Shown here one piece after another: positions 9,159-20,700 of a stretch of DNA of 64,000 nucleotides. The DNA is taken from positions 2,542,001 through 2,606,000 of the forward strand of contig CM074765.1 of assembly GCA_037355855.1 (NCBI GenBank), in the 5' to 3' direction. Both the position numbers and the translations under genes were made by a program. This DNA is from Pseudo-nitzschia pungens. Lineage: Eukaryota > Bacillariophyta > Bacillariophyceae > Bacillariales > Bacillariaceae. Numbering within the stretch: position 1 is the stretch's first letter; each line of letters starts with the position of its first letter. The notes under the pieces are model-generated. The model ran no database searches. It worked only from the letters and a program-made list of their open reading frames with translations, and was not told the origin of the DNA.

Positions 9159-12100
9159 CAATTTTCGCATCGCGCATTTTGTCCGACGTTCCGATGTTCC
9201 AGTACTTAAAACAAGTAGATTTCTACACAACTTTCCCCTTTGATATCTCACTCACTTCTAAAGCTCCTACAACAAAACCAAGCACTACACCTATTAACAG
9301 AGACCTCCCCTATCTGATTCTGCTGTTTGTTTGGCTGCTCCTTGCTCCCTTTGGTTGCTTTGGTTGCTTGTTTCCGTGTCGGTCGGTGGTCGATCGGCAG
9401 CAACAAGCTTCGGCAAGCGAAAACAACACATAATTTTCTACAGCAATTGCAGTACTAATTCTACAGCTGCTTTGCTTTGCTGATTTTTCGATTTGTCTCC
9501 GAGCTCGGTTTGTTTTTTTCGATCTGTTTTCAAGCTACCTTATTATTTAACGCTATACAGTCTTTCAAGCCCCTTAAGTGATATCCACTTAACGTTCTAC
9601 ATTCTTCAAGGTCGAACCCACTTAACGTTCTACATTCTTCAAGATTGAACCCACTTAACGTTCCACATTCTTCAAGATCGAACACATATACACCCCCCTT
9701 CTAGAAGGTTCCTCCGCGCTGATCCCTAAGTATTTGCAAGTTCGCGCGAGCATATCTTCCAGTTCCCCCTTTATTTTCAAGCCAATTGCCCACTACTCCT
9801 TAAGTGTTTATCACTTAAGAGTACCCCTGTTTCCTAGCCAAGCCCCCTAGTCCCTAAGTGTTATCGCTTAAGGCTCCCCCTACTACACCTGTTTTCAAGC
9901 CAAGACCAACCGATCCCTAAGTACCTACTACTTAGTGTACTCTTGTTTCCAAGACTACAGCTACTATCGCCCCTTGTTTTCAAGACTACACTTCCCCTGG
10001 TCCCTAAGTGTTCGTGAGTTCCCTGATCCCTAAGTGTTTTCGCTATTAAGCAACCCCAACTTGAACTTCAAGTTCGACACTGTTTTCAGGACACAAGCCT
10101 CCCCCTGGTCCCTAGGTGTTTCTACTAAAGCCCCTGTTTTCAAGCAAGCAGCTCTCCTGGTCCCTAAGTATCTCGCTCAAGGTACCTGTTTTCAAGCCAA
10201 TTGCCCCTGGATACTGTTTCCATTTCCCCCCTCTACGTAAATTCTACAGGGCCAAAAGTGGTACTTCTATCCATTTGCCCGCAACTCCAGACAGAACTAC
10301 CAGAATTTTCCCTGTAGAATTCTACAGCAGCTCTGCTCCGCTTAAGGTCCCTGTTTTCAAGCCAATTGCCCCTGGTTACTGTTTCCACTTATAAGTACTC
10401 GTGAGTTTGAACTTCAAGTTCCCTCCTGAGACTTTTAAGTGTACCCTGCCATTGACATTCTCCGGTCCCTAAGTGTTCCTACTAAAGCCCCTGTTTTCCA
10501 GCAAGCAGCTTCCCTGGTCCCTAAGTGTCTCGCTCAAGGTCCTTGTTTTCAAGCCAGTCATCTGCTCCCTGGTGCTTAAGTATACCACTTGGACTCATTC
10601 CAGTTTCTACACGATTTGCAGTGGTCTACTGAAGTTTCTAAATTCTGTACCCCCAGAGCACCTCTGTGGGTTTCGAACGTGACTCTTCTGGTAGTGCTCC
10701 AGTCTTTTCTTTTGGTTCCCCTGGAGCTTTTCCTTGTTCAGACCAACACTGGCCCTGTTGTTACTGCTGTACCCTGTTTCCCAGCATACATCCTATCACC
10801 TGGCTTCTCTCCAACCACGCGTCGGTTCTGTTGTTGCTTTTGCATCCAGCTGGTGCTTCTATTTCCCCGGCGTTTGTCATCATCAAGCATTTCTGTACCC
10901 AAGTGGCGTTCTGTTGTTGCCTCTGCATACAACTGGTGCTTCTACTGCCCCGGCTTTTGCTCTCACCTGGCATCTCTACATCCAACGCGGCGTTTCTGTT
11001 GTTGCTTCTGCACTCCACTGGAGGTTTTCTGTTGCTTTCTGATTTCAACTTGTGCTTCTACTGCCCCGGCATTTGCCATCACCTGGCACTTCTACATACA
11101 AGCGGCGTGTCTGTTGTTGCTCCTGCACCCAGCTGGTTGCTTTTCTGCTGTGGATTTTCTGCATCCAAGTGGCGTCTCTGTTGTTACTTCTGCACCCAAC
11201 CAGTGTTTCTACTGCCCCGGCTTTTGCTATCACCTGGCACCTCTACATCCAAAGCGGCGTTTCCTTCCCCGGCATTTGTCATCACCTGGCACTTCTCCAT
11301 CCAAGCGGCGTGTCTGTTGTCGCTCCTGCACCCCGTTGGTTGCTTTTCTGCTGTGGCTTTTCAGCATCCAAGTGGCGTCTCTGTTGTTACTTCTGCTCAC
11401 AACCGGTGTTTCTACTGCCCCGGCTTTTGCTATCACCTGGCACCTCTACATCCAAAGCGGCGTTTCTGTGATTGCTTCTGCACTCCACTGGAGGTTTTCT
11501 GCTGTTGCTTCTGCTTCCAACCGGTGCTTTTACTGCCCCGGCCTCCTGCCCCGGCCTTTGCCCTCCACCGGTGCTTCACCTGCTCCGGCCTTTGTCATCA
11601 CCTGGCACTTGCACATCCAAGAGGCGTGTCTGCTGTTGGTCCAACACTCAATTGCTTGCTTTTCAGTTGTTGCTTTGCCCTCAACCGGTGCTTCTCCTGC
11701 CCCGGCCTTTGCCCTCAACCGGTGCTTCTCCTGCCCCGGCCATTGTCAACACCGGGTACTTCTCCATTCAAGCGCGGCGTTTCAGTTGGTGCTCCTGCGC
11801 TCCACTGGAGGTTTTCTGCTGTTGATTTGTCCTCCACCGGTGCTTCTCCTGCCCCGGCCTTTCCCCTCCACCGGTGCTTCACCTGCTCCGGCCTTTGTCA
11901 TCACCTGGCACTTGCACATCCAAGAGGCGTGTCTGCTGTTGGTCCAGCACCCAATTGCTTGCTTTTCAGTTGTTGCTTTGCCCTCAATCGGTGCTTCTCC
12001 TGCCCCGGCCTTTGTCCTCGACCGGTGCTTCTCCTGCCCCGGCCTTTGTCACCAACCGGTGCTTCTCTTGCCCCGGCCATTGTCAGCACCGGGCACTTCT

Positions 12101-12632
12101 CCATTCAAGCTCGGCGTTTCAGTTGGTGCTCTTGCACTCCACTGGAGGTTTTCTGCTGTTGGTTTGCCCTCAACCGGTGCTTCTCCTGCCCCGGCCTTTG
12201 CCCTCAACCGGTGCTTCTCCTGCCCCGGCCTTTGTCATCACCTGGCACTTGCACATTCAAGAGGCGTGTCTGCTGGGTCCAGCATCCAATTGTTTGTTTT
12301 TCAGCTGTTGTTTGCCCTCAACCGGTGCTTCTCCTGCCCCGGCCTTTGTAATCAACCGGTGCTTCTCCTGCCCCGGCCATTGTCAACACCGGGTACTTCT
12401 CCATTCAAGCGCGGCGTTTCAGTTGGTGCTCCTGCGCTCCACTGGAGGTTTTCTGCTATTGATTTGCCCTCCACCGGTGCTTCTCCTGCCCCGGCCTCTG
12501 CCCTCAACCGGTGCCTCTCCTGCCCCGGTCTTTGTCATCACCTGGCACTTACACATCCACGAGGCATGTCTGCTGTTGCCCCAACACCCAACAGCTGGTG
12601 TCTCTGCCCTCAGCTGCTCCACTTCTGGTACA
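9159..12632 (+). promoter_or_regulatory. 5' region of LINE X with hairpin-rich and minisatellite parts
   Basis: The first ~150 bp match the heads of the E elements. From ~9550 to 10600 there are many short inverted repeats of the type TAAGTG-loop-CACTTA (e.g. 9572-9592, ~9800, ~9860, ~9920), the same type that forms the arrays in the E elements. From ~10800 to 12620 lies a C/T-rich minisatellite. No ATG-started ORF fits. It probably acts as a long 5' UTR or internal promoter region; promoter function is inferred only from position. Confidence 0.6.
10800..12620 (+). repeat. C/T-rich minisatellite in LINE X 5' region
   Basis: Basic unit ~34 bp around CCGGTGCTTCTCCTGCCCCG, grouped into larger units of about 300-335 bp marked by CACCTGGCACTTGCACATCC (for example ~11600, ~11904, ~12540). 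The left half carries a related variant (TGCTTCTACTGCCCCGGCTT). Because the unit has no stop codons, two frames stay open for hundreds of codons, but neither starts with ATG. Confidence 0.85.
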
Positions 12633-14909
12633 ATGCCTCCCCCTCCTAATAAGGGGTGGCCCACCTCCCAAGCTGCTTCCCGGAAGAAAAGATCTTCCAC
12701 GCCTCCTTCTTCTGCTAGGTCTGCCTCTGGGGCTCGGTCTAACAAGCGCCCATTTGTGCAAAAGACCCCTCCAAGACATTCTAGTGTCACCTCTGCTCTT
12801 ACTACTCCCTCTCCTACTCTTGATACCAGATCATCCTCTTCCTCTGCCTCATCAGCCTCTTCATCCTCTATGCATGGGTCTTCTGTTGATGATATGTCTT
12901 CATCTTCTTCTGTGTCCTCATCTGCAGGTGTGCTCTCTGATGTTGAGATGCTTGGCACTGAATCTGCACCAGGGGAATCTGCACCAGGGGACTCTGCACC
13001 AGGGGATTCCTTGCAAACTTCTTCTCTGTCAACAGCTTCTCAGCTAGGCTCCCAGGAGTCAGGTCCTCCGCCGTCAGGTACTCTGTCAGGCTCTCAGTCG
13101 TCAGGTACTTTGCTGTCAGACCCCAAGCTGATAAGCTCCCAGTCCTCAGGCTCCCAGCAGCAGGGCTCCCAGCAGTCAGGACCCCGGCCCCCAGGCTCCC
13201 AGCAGCCAGGATCCAACCAGGCAGGCTCCCAGCTGCCAGGCCAACAGACGTCCAGACACACACCAAAGGGTTCTGGGACCTCAGGCAAGGTCCCTGCTTC
13301 ATCTATCCTCAAGCAATCTACTCTTGCCTTTTCCTCTGCCCAGAAGTCTGATCCCTCTCAGCAGCAAGCACGCCAATCCCAACGCCAGGAGGCTCTGGCT
13401 GCTGCCAACAGGGCTCATTCCGCTTCCTTCTTCTGGTGTTTTTATGGTAAGGGTCCCTGTTCTGGCAAGTCTCCTATCCCATCTGCAATTCATGCCTTTC
13501 GAAAATCTCCAACAGGTAACCGGTTATGGGCTGGGTGTCCTAGCCCTACACACTTTTTCAGCAAGAAGGAGGGTAAAGACAAAAAATCCATCCATGATAT
13601 TTGCCGGACTGCCATCCCTCCTGTTTATGCTCAGGTTTTTCCGGACACTCCAGACTGGCGCAATGCCTCTGTAGCTTCCTTGGCTTCTATTGCCTCTGCT
13701 TGCTTTCAAGGCTCTGCCCCAGCCTGGACCAAGCAACCATCTGGCCAGGCTCTGAAGAAATGTCTTATTGGTTTGGTCAAGATGTCTCCTGAGTGTTTTG
13801 ATGACCTGTATTGTGAGGGCAACCTTTTGCCTAGCACTGAAGGCAAAGTATGGTGGGCAGCCAATCAGGTGCTTGGCTCTCATTGGCATTTCAAGAAGCG
13901 CCCTCCTACACCTGCGCCACCAGTGGCTGATGATGCTTCCACTTCCAAATCTTCCACTTCCAAATCAGTGTCCTTTCTTCCTGGTGGTGGTGATGCTACT
14001 GTCTTGTCCTCTTCTGCTGGGCATTTCCTCCAACGCCGAGGGGTTTGCTCAAGTGATTCTCGAGCTCCAGTGGATGTCACTGCTGGCACCAAGTGTTCTC
14101 ATAGTTCTTATGTCACTCTGTCCCTTCCAAGGTTGATGTCACAACGCCCTGGGGAACTGTATGATGAGCTGCTCAAGTCTCTCAAGGAAGCTTTGGATCT
14201 TCTATGGACTGTTGACAAGCGCCTGGTGTTGTATGTTTTTCCCTCAAGAGCCAGGCTCAACCCCAAGGCCAAGCCTGTTACCAAGCTTTGGACGACACTT
14301 CCTGACAGGAAGACCTTGGAATTGTATGTTGCTCAGCTCTGGCTTCGCAGTAGAACTGCTCCTCATCTACGCTTCTTTGTGGGACACAGTGCTTCCCTGG
14401 AGAAACTCTTTTCAGCACAATTGCTCCAGAGGCTCAGAGACCGTGACATGGACCTGAAATATGACCACATACAGGCCCCAGTTATTGTCACCTGTGGCTT
14501 TCTCCTTGGATCTTACATGCAGAGTTTTGATCTTGACCACTACAACGAATTGCTTCAGACTCATCCCAGGTTTCAGGCATGTCCTATTGCTGTTATCAGG
14601 AAGAATATCAGCCTTGACAACTCCAGAACTCCTGATCCCAATCCGGTTCTGGCTGCTCATGTTTTATGTGATGCTACAAAGCGCGCCCAAACTGTTAAGC
14701 TCCTCAAAGCCCAGTTCAACCGTTGCAAACCTTCAGACATTGCCTCTTTACCTGATGGTAAATTCTACAAGTTTATTGAGACAGCTACCAATCCTTCTGA
14801 CAGACCTCTTCCCCCCTCCAAGCTCAAGACTGTTCGCCAGGCTAAGCACCGCCAAGCCAAATTTATTGAGAGCCATGAAACTGCTCCTGTTCTGGGGGTA
14901 GTTGATCTT
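12633..14909 (+). pseudogene. LINE X ORF1, first part (interrupted by E1)
   Basis: Starts at ATG 12633 (MPPPPNKGWPTSQ), the first ATG of this frame after the minisatellite. Residues ~1-260 are low-complexity Ser/Pro/Gln with short repeats (ESAPGDSAPGDS, GSQQPGSNQAGSQ). The rest is a better-ordered domain (FFWCFYGKGPCSGK, KVWWAANQVLGSHWHF, LRFFVGHSASLEKLF) that I do not recognise. At 14909 the frame runs into element E1 and ends after ~17 foreign codons at 14960. Removing E1 and one target duplicate lets codon 759 continue in frame at 16865. By position this is the RNA-binding/packaging ORF1 of a LINE; no CCHC knuckle or RRM was seen. Confidence 0.82.
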
Positions 14910-16846
14910 ACAATTTGCGCGACGCGCATTTTGTCCGACGTTCCGATGTTCCAGTACTAAAAATACGTAGATTTCTACACAACTTTACCATGCGATATCT
15001 CGCTCCCTTATACACCCCCAATCACAACCCCAGGACCTACATGTATTAACCAAGACCTGCGCTCTTCGTTTCTGCTATCGGTTCAGTTGCTGGATGCTTC
15101 CTTTCGTTGAGTTTGTTGCCAATTCACTGCTCAACCGAGGGATCAGCAACAGCAGCAGCACCAAAACCAAGATCGACACATAATTTTCTACAGCACTTCC
15201 AGTACAGATTCTACAGCAATTCACCAATAATTTTCGTTGTATTTCTGCTTCGATCTGTTTCCCAGCTCCATCCCCCAAGGCCCCTAAGTATATCTTATAC
15301 TTAATGTTCTACACTGTTTCCAAGCTGCTTAAGTGATTCTCACTTAAAGTTCTTCCACTGTAGGAATATTTCTACAAGAAATTCCAGATGTCATCTGTTT
15401 CCAAGTCTACTGCCCTGCTGGACGATAAGTGTTTTCGCTTATGGTCCTACTGTTTTCTGACCCAAGCCCCAAAGCCGCTAAGTACAGTTCGCTTAAGGCC
15501 CTACCATCTACATATACCTCTCAGGTGTACAGTATAAATGTCATCTGTTTCCAAGTCTACTGCCCTGCTGGACGATAAGTGTTTTCGCTTATGGTCCTAC
15601 TGTTTTCTGACCCAAGCCCCAAAGCCGCTAAGTACAGTTCGCTTAAGGCTCCACCACCTACATATACCTCTCAGATGCATTCTTCAACTGTCATCTGTTT
15701 TCAAGTCTACTGCCCTGCTGGACCATAAGTGTTTTCGCTTAAGGTCCTACTGTTTTCTGACCCAAGCCCCAAAGCCGCTAAGTACAGCTTGCTTAAGGGT
15801 CTCCTACCTACATAACTTTCTCAGGTGCACACTTCAACTGTCATCTGTTTCCAAGTCTACTGCCCTGCTGGACCATAAGTGTTTTCGCTTAAGGTCCTAC
15901 TGTTTTTCTGACCCAAGCCCCAAAGTCGCTAAGTACAGCTTGCTTAAGGCTCTCCTACCTACATAACCCTCTCAGGTGCACACTTCAACTGTCATCTGTT
16001 TTCAAGTCTACTGCCCTGCTGGACCATAAGTGTTTTCGATTATGGACCTACTGTTTTTCTGACCCAAGCCCCAAAGTTGCTAAGTACATGTTACTTAACG
16101 CTCCACCACCTACATATACCCCTTCAGTTCACAGTACAGCTGCCACCTGTTTCCAAGCCTACAGGCCTGCTGGTATTAAGTGTTCTCACTTAGAGCCCTT
16201 GTTTCCAAGCTACTACGATGTTCTAACAGGAGGACAGCAGCTGTTTTGAATTTCGTAGTAGGCTCCACCGCCTCTATGTGTTATACCTAGGTACCAGCAG
16301 GTACCACTACGATGGCAGGTACTGAATGTACGAGCATTACCTGGGAAATTTTGCTCGGGAATGTGTTTGGGGATGACTACTCGCATTACTGGTGATGCTG
16401 CACTCCAGCATTCAGAGAGGAGTTTTGCTTTTGTACGCTGACCACTAGCATTACAGATACCATGTATCTAGTCAGGGTTTTGCTTGTGTCAGCTGACCAC
16501 TGGCATTACGGATGCTGCACACCAGCATTGGAGGGACAGTTTTGCTTGTGTCTTTCCCTTTCACATTCTTGTTACCCCGTTTCCTGTACGCTTTGCAACA
16601 GCAGTGTCTGTTGTGCTCTGGACTGGTTCGTTTTTTTTTTTTCCTGTTTCTTACCAAGGTTCGTTTGCAAAATAGTCGTCTTTACAACCTGGGGACCAAA
16701 TCCCCCATGGTTGAGGCGACGCGTCGTTCTACAACTTGGGGCCTAAACTCTCTTCGATTGAGGCGACGATAAAGTCTGGTTACAGACTGAGTAGCTTTTA
16801 ACCACCTTCGGTGGATTTTCCTACTTAAATAAGTATATTATTATTA
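14910..16846 (+). mobile_element. Non-autonomous LINE-derived element E1
   Basis: 1937 bp flanked by a perfect 18-bp duplication CTGGGGGTAGTTGATCTT (14892-14909 and 16847-16864). 5' head ACAATTTGCGCGACGCGC with a GC hairpin at 14916-14928. The middle is an array of ~150-bp units (five, from ~15389) with TAAGTG-type hairpins. The 3' end has the two-hairpin module (16773-16788 and 16802-16814) and an ATT-rich tail. No ORF encodes a recognisable protein. Shared 5' and 3' ends with LINE X and the long target duplication indicate mobilisation by LINE machinery. Confidence 0.88.
15389..16140 (+). repeat. ~150-bp tandem units inside E1
   Basis: Five head-to-tail units starting TGTCATCTGTTT at ~15389, 15539, 15690, 15839 and 15989. 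Each has two inverted repeats: ATAAGTGTTTTCGCTTAT and a CTAAGTACAG...GCTTAAGG pair. The same unit recurs in E2, E3 and E4 but not as a clean array in LINE X. Confidence 0.85.
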
Positions 16847-16864
16847 CTGGGGGTAGTTGATCTT

Positions 16865-17764
16865 GATCTTCCAGTTGACTTGGGCCAAGGGCTGGGTTTG
16901 AAGACACTGCGCAGTGTGCTTCTGGGCATCAGAACCCGTGACAATTGGTCATGGCCTCTTTTTCTTTCTGTTGATACCAGTTCATACCGAGGCGAGGTCC
17001 TTGCTTTGTACAATATCACTACCAAGGCTGAGGCAATGGCCATGTTGTCTTTCCTGCCTATTATACTGGAAGCTCATTATGGTTCTTGTGTTCGACAATG
17101 GTTCTCTTCTGAGTGCTTGACTGAAATGGAAGCTTACCATTGGGATGCTGCTGTCAATTGTGTTGTGGAAACTGCACCTGCTGCAGATCCAATGCAGGAT
17201 GACTCTCTTCCCTTTTTTGGTGATGGGGATGCACGAGATTGGGAACTTGTTGATGATGACTTGTCAGTTGACCTTGCCCCCGACCTCACTTTTGATCTAG
17301 ATCTGCACTTTAACCTCCAAGCCCGTGCTGACAGTGGTGGTGGAGGCTTTGATGACTCTCAATCCATGGATACTTTAGCGACTGGCACTTCCAATCTTAC
17401 TGCTGTCCAGGCTTCAGCGCCTGCAGGTGCTGTTCCTCCTGGAGGTGATCCTCCCCTTGTTGCCAAGGCTGATGCCTCCCCTGGTATCTCTCCTGATGTT
17501 CCCCCTGAAGTTCCTGACCCTCCCCATAATGCCATGGCTGGTGACCTCCCTGTGGCCTCTCCTGATGCCTCAACTGCAGTTCCTGCTGCCGGTGGTGAGG
17601 AAGATGCAGCCTCTGCATTGAGGCTTGGAGTTGCTGCAATTGCATTCTCTTCCAGTCATGATGCTAGTGTCAGTGATTTGAGCCATGCCAATGTCTCCAC
17701 CAAATCAGCTCCGGCAACTCTTCCTTCCGTGCGACAGACTCGGTTTCCTTCTGATCATGGTTAG
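16865..17764 (+). pseudogene. LINE X ORF1, second part
   Basis: Continues ORF1 exactly in frame after excision of E1: the last codons before the insertion read VVDL and the next here read DLPVDLGQG. Encodes 299 aa: an ordered start (LSVDTSSYRGEVLALYN, AMLSFLPIILEAHYG) followed by an acidic, Pro/Ala-rich tail. The stop TAG at 17762-17764 lies 80 bp past the ORF2 start. The reconstructed ORF1 would be 1058 codons; it is not spelled out here. No known domain was recognised. Confidence 0.8.
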
Positions 17765-20700
17765 CTCTTCTGGTATGAGGTGTGATGGGATGCCTTCCAA
17801 TCCAAATCCCATCAATGCTTCTCCTGTTTCTCCCTTTTCCCCCTCCGCCTCTTCCCCTGTCTCTCATTTTGTCCAATTAACTCTTCATGGAGACTCTCTT
17901 GCTGCTAAGGATTCTGACAGTTTTGGTCATTCCTTTCCTCAAGCTCCATCCTCTAACTCCACCATCATCACATTCCAAAACATTGGACCACAGCGCAGAG
18001 CTGCCTTTATGTCCATGTCCAAGCACAACTCCCGTCAATTTGTCAAGAGCAATGCCAGTGTGGCTCTTTTTGCTGAACATTGTTTGAATGAATCCAAACT
18101 CCTGCCCTGTGATCTTTTCAATCGGCGCATGAAGAATGTCAGTCCCTCAAGTTTTTCCTATCTTGCCAACAACAAGCATGAAGCTTCTGACTGCTCATGG
18201 CTTCAGCCTGGCAGCACAGGTTTTTCAATTGACCAGCTGTTCAGCTCCCACAAGGTTGCACATGGAGCTGATCCATCTGGTCTTGGCAGATGGTCCTTTG
18301 TCAAGTTTCAGGGCAGGGATGGCTACAATGTCACCATGTTTTCTGCCTACTGCCCAGTTGAAAATGATAGGGATCTTGGCTCAGTCTGGAATCAACAGTA
18401 CCGATACTTTCAAGCAGCTGAAAATCTTTTCAGTCCCAATCCATGTATTCTCTTTCACAGGGATTTAACTGCTGCCCTTCAGGTCTGCCTGGGTGCAGGT
18501 GATCAAGTCATTGTTGGGATTGACCAGAATGCTGATGTTCAAACTGATGGCTTGTCTTTTGAGCTCAAGGCTCTTGGTTTCAGAGAGGCCATCCTTACAC
18601 TTCATAGTACGTCTTCTCCTCCTGCCACTCACAACCGCAACACTACCAGAACACCAATTGATGCCATTTGGGTCTCTGAGAACGTTGATGTTCTCAGGGC
18701 TGGGTATTGTCCCTTTGGTGGTGCCTATGGTATGGAATCTGACCACAGAATGCTTTGGATTGAAGTCTGTAATTGCAGCCTCATGGGCAAACATCTGCCA
18801 CCTCCTGTGAGCTTCTCTCATTCCAAACTCCAGTCCTCTCACCCTCATCTGCGCCAACGGTATTTCAAGCGTGTCAGGCACAGCTTTCTCAAGGCTGGAG
18901 TGTTTTCTCTCCAAGCTAAGCTGGAGCACCTCCTGGCTCAGTTTCAGTCTGGGGATATTTCTGTGCGCACTGATCTCATCACCACATATGAAGTACTCCA
19001 TGAAACCTCCACCTCTCTCAGGCTCTCTGTTGAACAAAACCTCTGCCACACTAGAGCTGGTTTGGTTCCATGGTCATCAAAGCTGCAAGTCTATCGTGAT
19101 ACCATTGACTTTTGGAGGCATGTTGTTAAGTTGAGACAGGGTGTGTCCACCAGTCATACTGTTTTGAAACGGTTGGCCTGCAAGCTTTCTCTCTACAAAG
19201 GAGAACACAGTGACCTTTCCAGTGCTCTCCTCCATCTGAAACAAGCTTACAAGCAATACCGGGCAGTGAAGAAATTGGCCCCCTCATGGAGAGACTCCTT
19301 CAATCAAGGCCTGGTGGATGCACTTCTTGCTGAAGGCAAGCCTCACAACCAGAATGCTTCCCAGATTCGTGCCAGGATGCGCAGGGAACGTCTTCAAAGA
19401 GAGCTTGGTCTCGCTGCTCGGTCTATTCGGGGATGTGTCAACAAGTCAGCAGTCTTGCGAGCTATTGCAGTTGGCCATGATGGTGTTGAACAGGTCTTGG
19501 AGTCTCAGTCTACTATGGTTCCAGCTATGGCTGAATCCAATGTCCGGCGTCAACAGCAGTGTCTTGGCACTCCCTCCATGACTCCCTCCTTCATTCAAGA
19601 TTTTGGATACCTAGGCACAGCCCATGCTTCTGCTCAAGTTCTTGATGGCACATATAATCCTCCTCCTGCCACTGACAAATACCTGTCTGAATTTCTTTCT
19701 TGTCTCAAAGTCCCTGACTCTATTCTGAGTTTGCCCCCCTTTGACTATTCAGTGTGTCCAGCTGACAATGCTGCTGCCTGGAAACGCCAGAGGGAACGCA
19801 CAGCAAGTGAACCTTCTTGTTTGAGTTTTTCCCACCACAAGGCTTTTGCCCTGGATCCCCAGCTGAACAAGTTTGACACTCTCCTGAGATCCGTCCCATT
19901 GATTGTTGGCTTCTCTCCTTCTGCTTGGCAGGTCATCACTGATGTTGAGATCTTCAAGAAACCTGGTGAATATAGAGTGGATAAGATGAGGCTCATCCAG
20001 TTGATGTCTCCTGAGTTCCAAATCAACAACAAAATGATTGGCAGACGCATTCTTGCCTACGCTGAACTTGCCAATGCAGTGGCTGTTGATCAACATGGAA
20101 GCAGGAAACACCACAAGGCAATCAACACCTGCCTGAACAAGAAGCTCATATGTGATGTGTTGCGGCAGAAGCGCAGATCCGGTGCTGTTGCTATGAATGA
20201 TGCCAAGGGCTGTTACGATAGAATCTCTCATCCGATTGCAGGTCTCACTCTCCAGAGCTTTGGGGTTCCTGCCCATGTGTGTGAAGTTCTTCTGTCTACT
20301 CTGCAACATGCTAAGCACCACATCAAAACTGATTTTGGTCGGTCAGGTCCTGTGTATGGTGATGAACCTGTTCCTCTCAGTGGTTGTGGCCAAGGCAACG
20401 GTATTGGTCCAACTCTTTGGGCTTTGGTGTCAACAATTGTCTTCCGAATGATGCAACAGGCTGGGCATGGTGTCCATCTTATCACTTCTTTGTCACTGCA
20501 ACTGGTTTCTCTTGTGGGTTTTGCCTTTGTGGATGACACAGATTTGTTTTGTGCTGGCTCTGATTCCTCAACATCTGGTGAGGAATTAGCTGTTGACTTT
20601 CAGGAAGCTCTTGACCGGTGGGCTGGTGGGATTATTGCCACTGGTGGTGCTATTGAACCTGCCAAATCTTTCTGTTATTTGATTGATTTCAAATGGAATG

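Noticed and set aside
10589..12649. Open frame of 686 codons (and an overlapping 561-codon frame) as a LINE ORF0
   Set aside because: No ATG start; both are products of a minisatellite whose units lack stop codons, and the sequence is open in more than one frame.
14910..14960. C-terminal ICATRILSDVPMFQY of the ORF1 frame as genuine
   Set aside because: These codons are the head of element E1; the same peptide appears wherever an E head is read in that frame (e.g. 9179).
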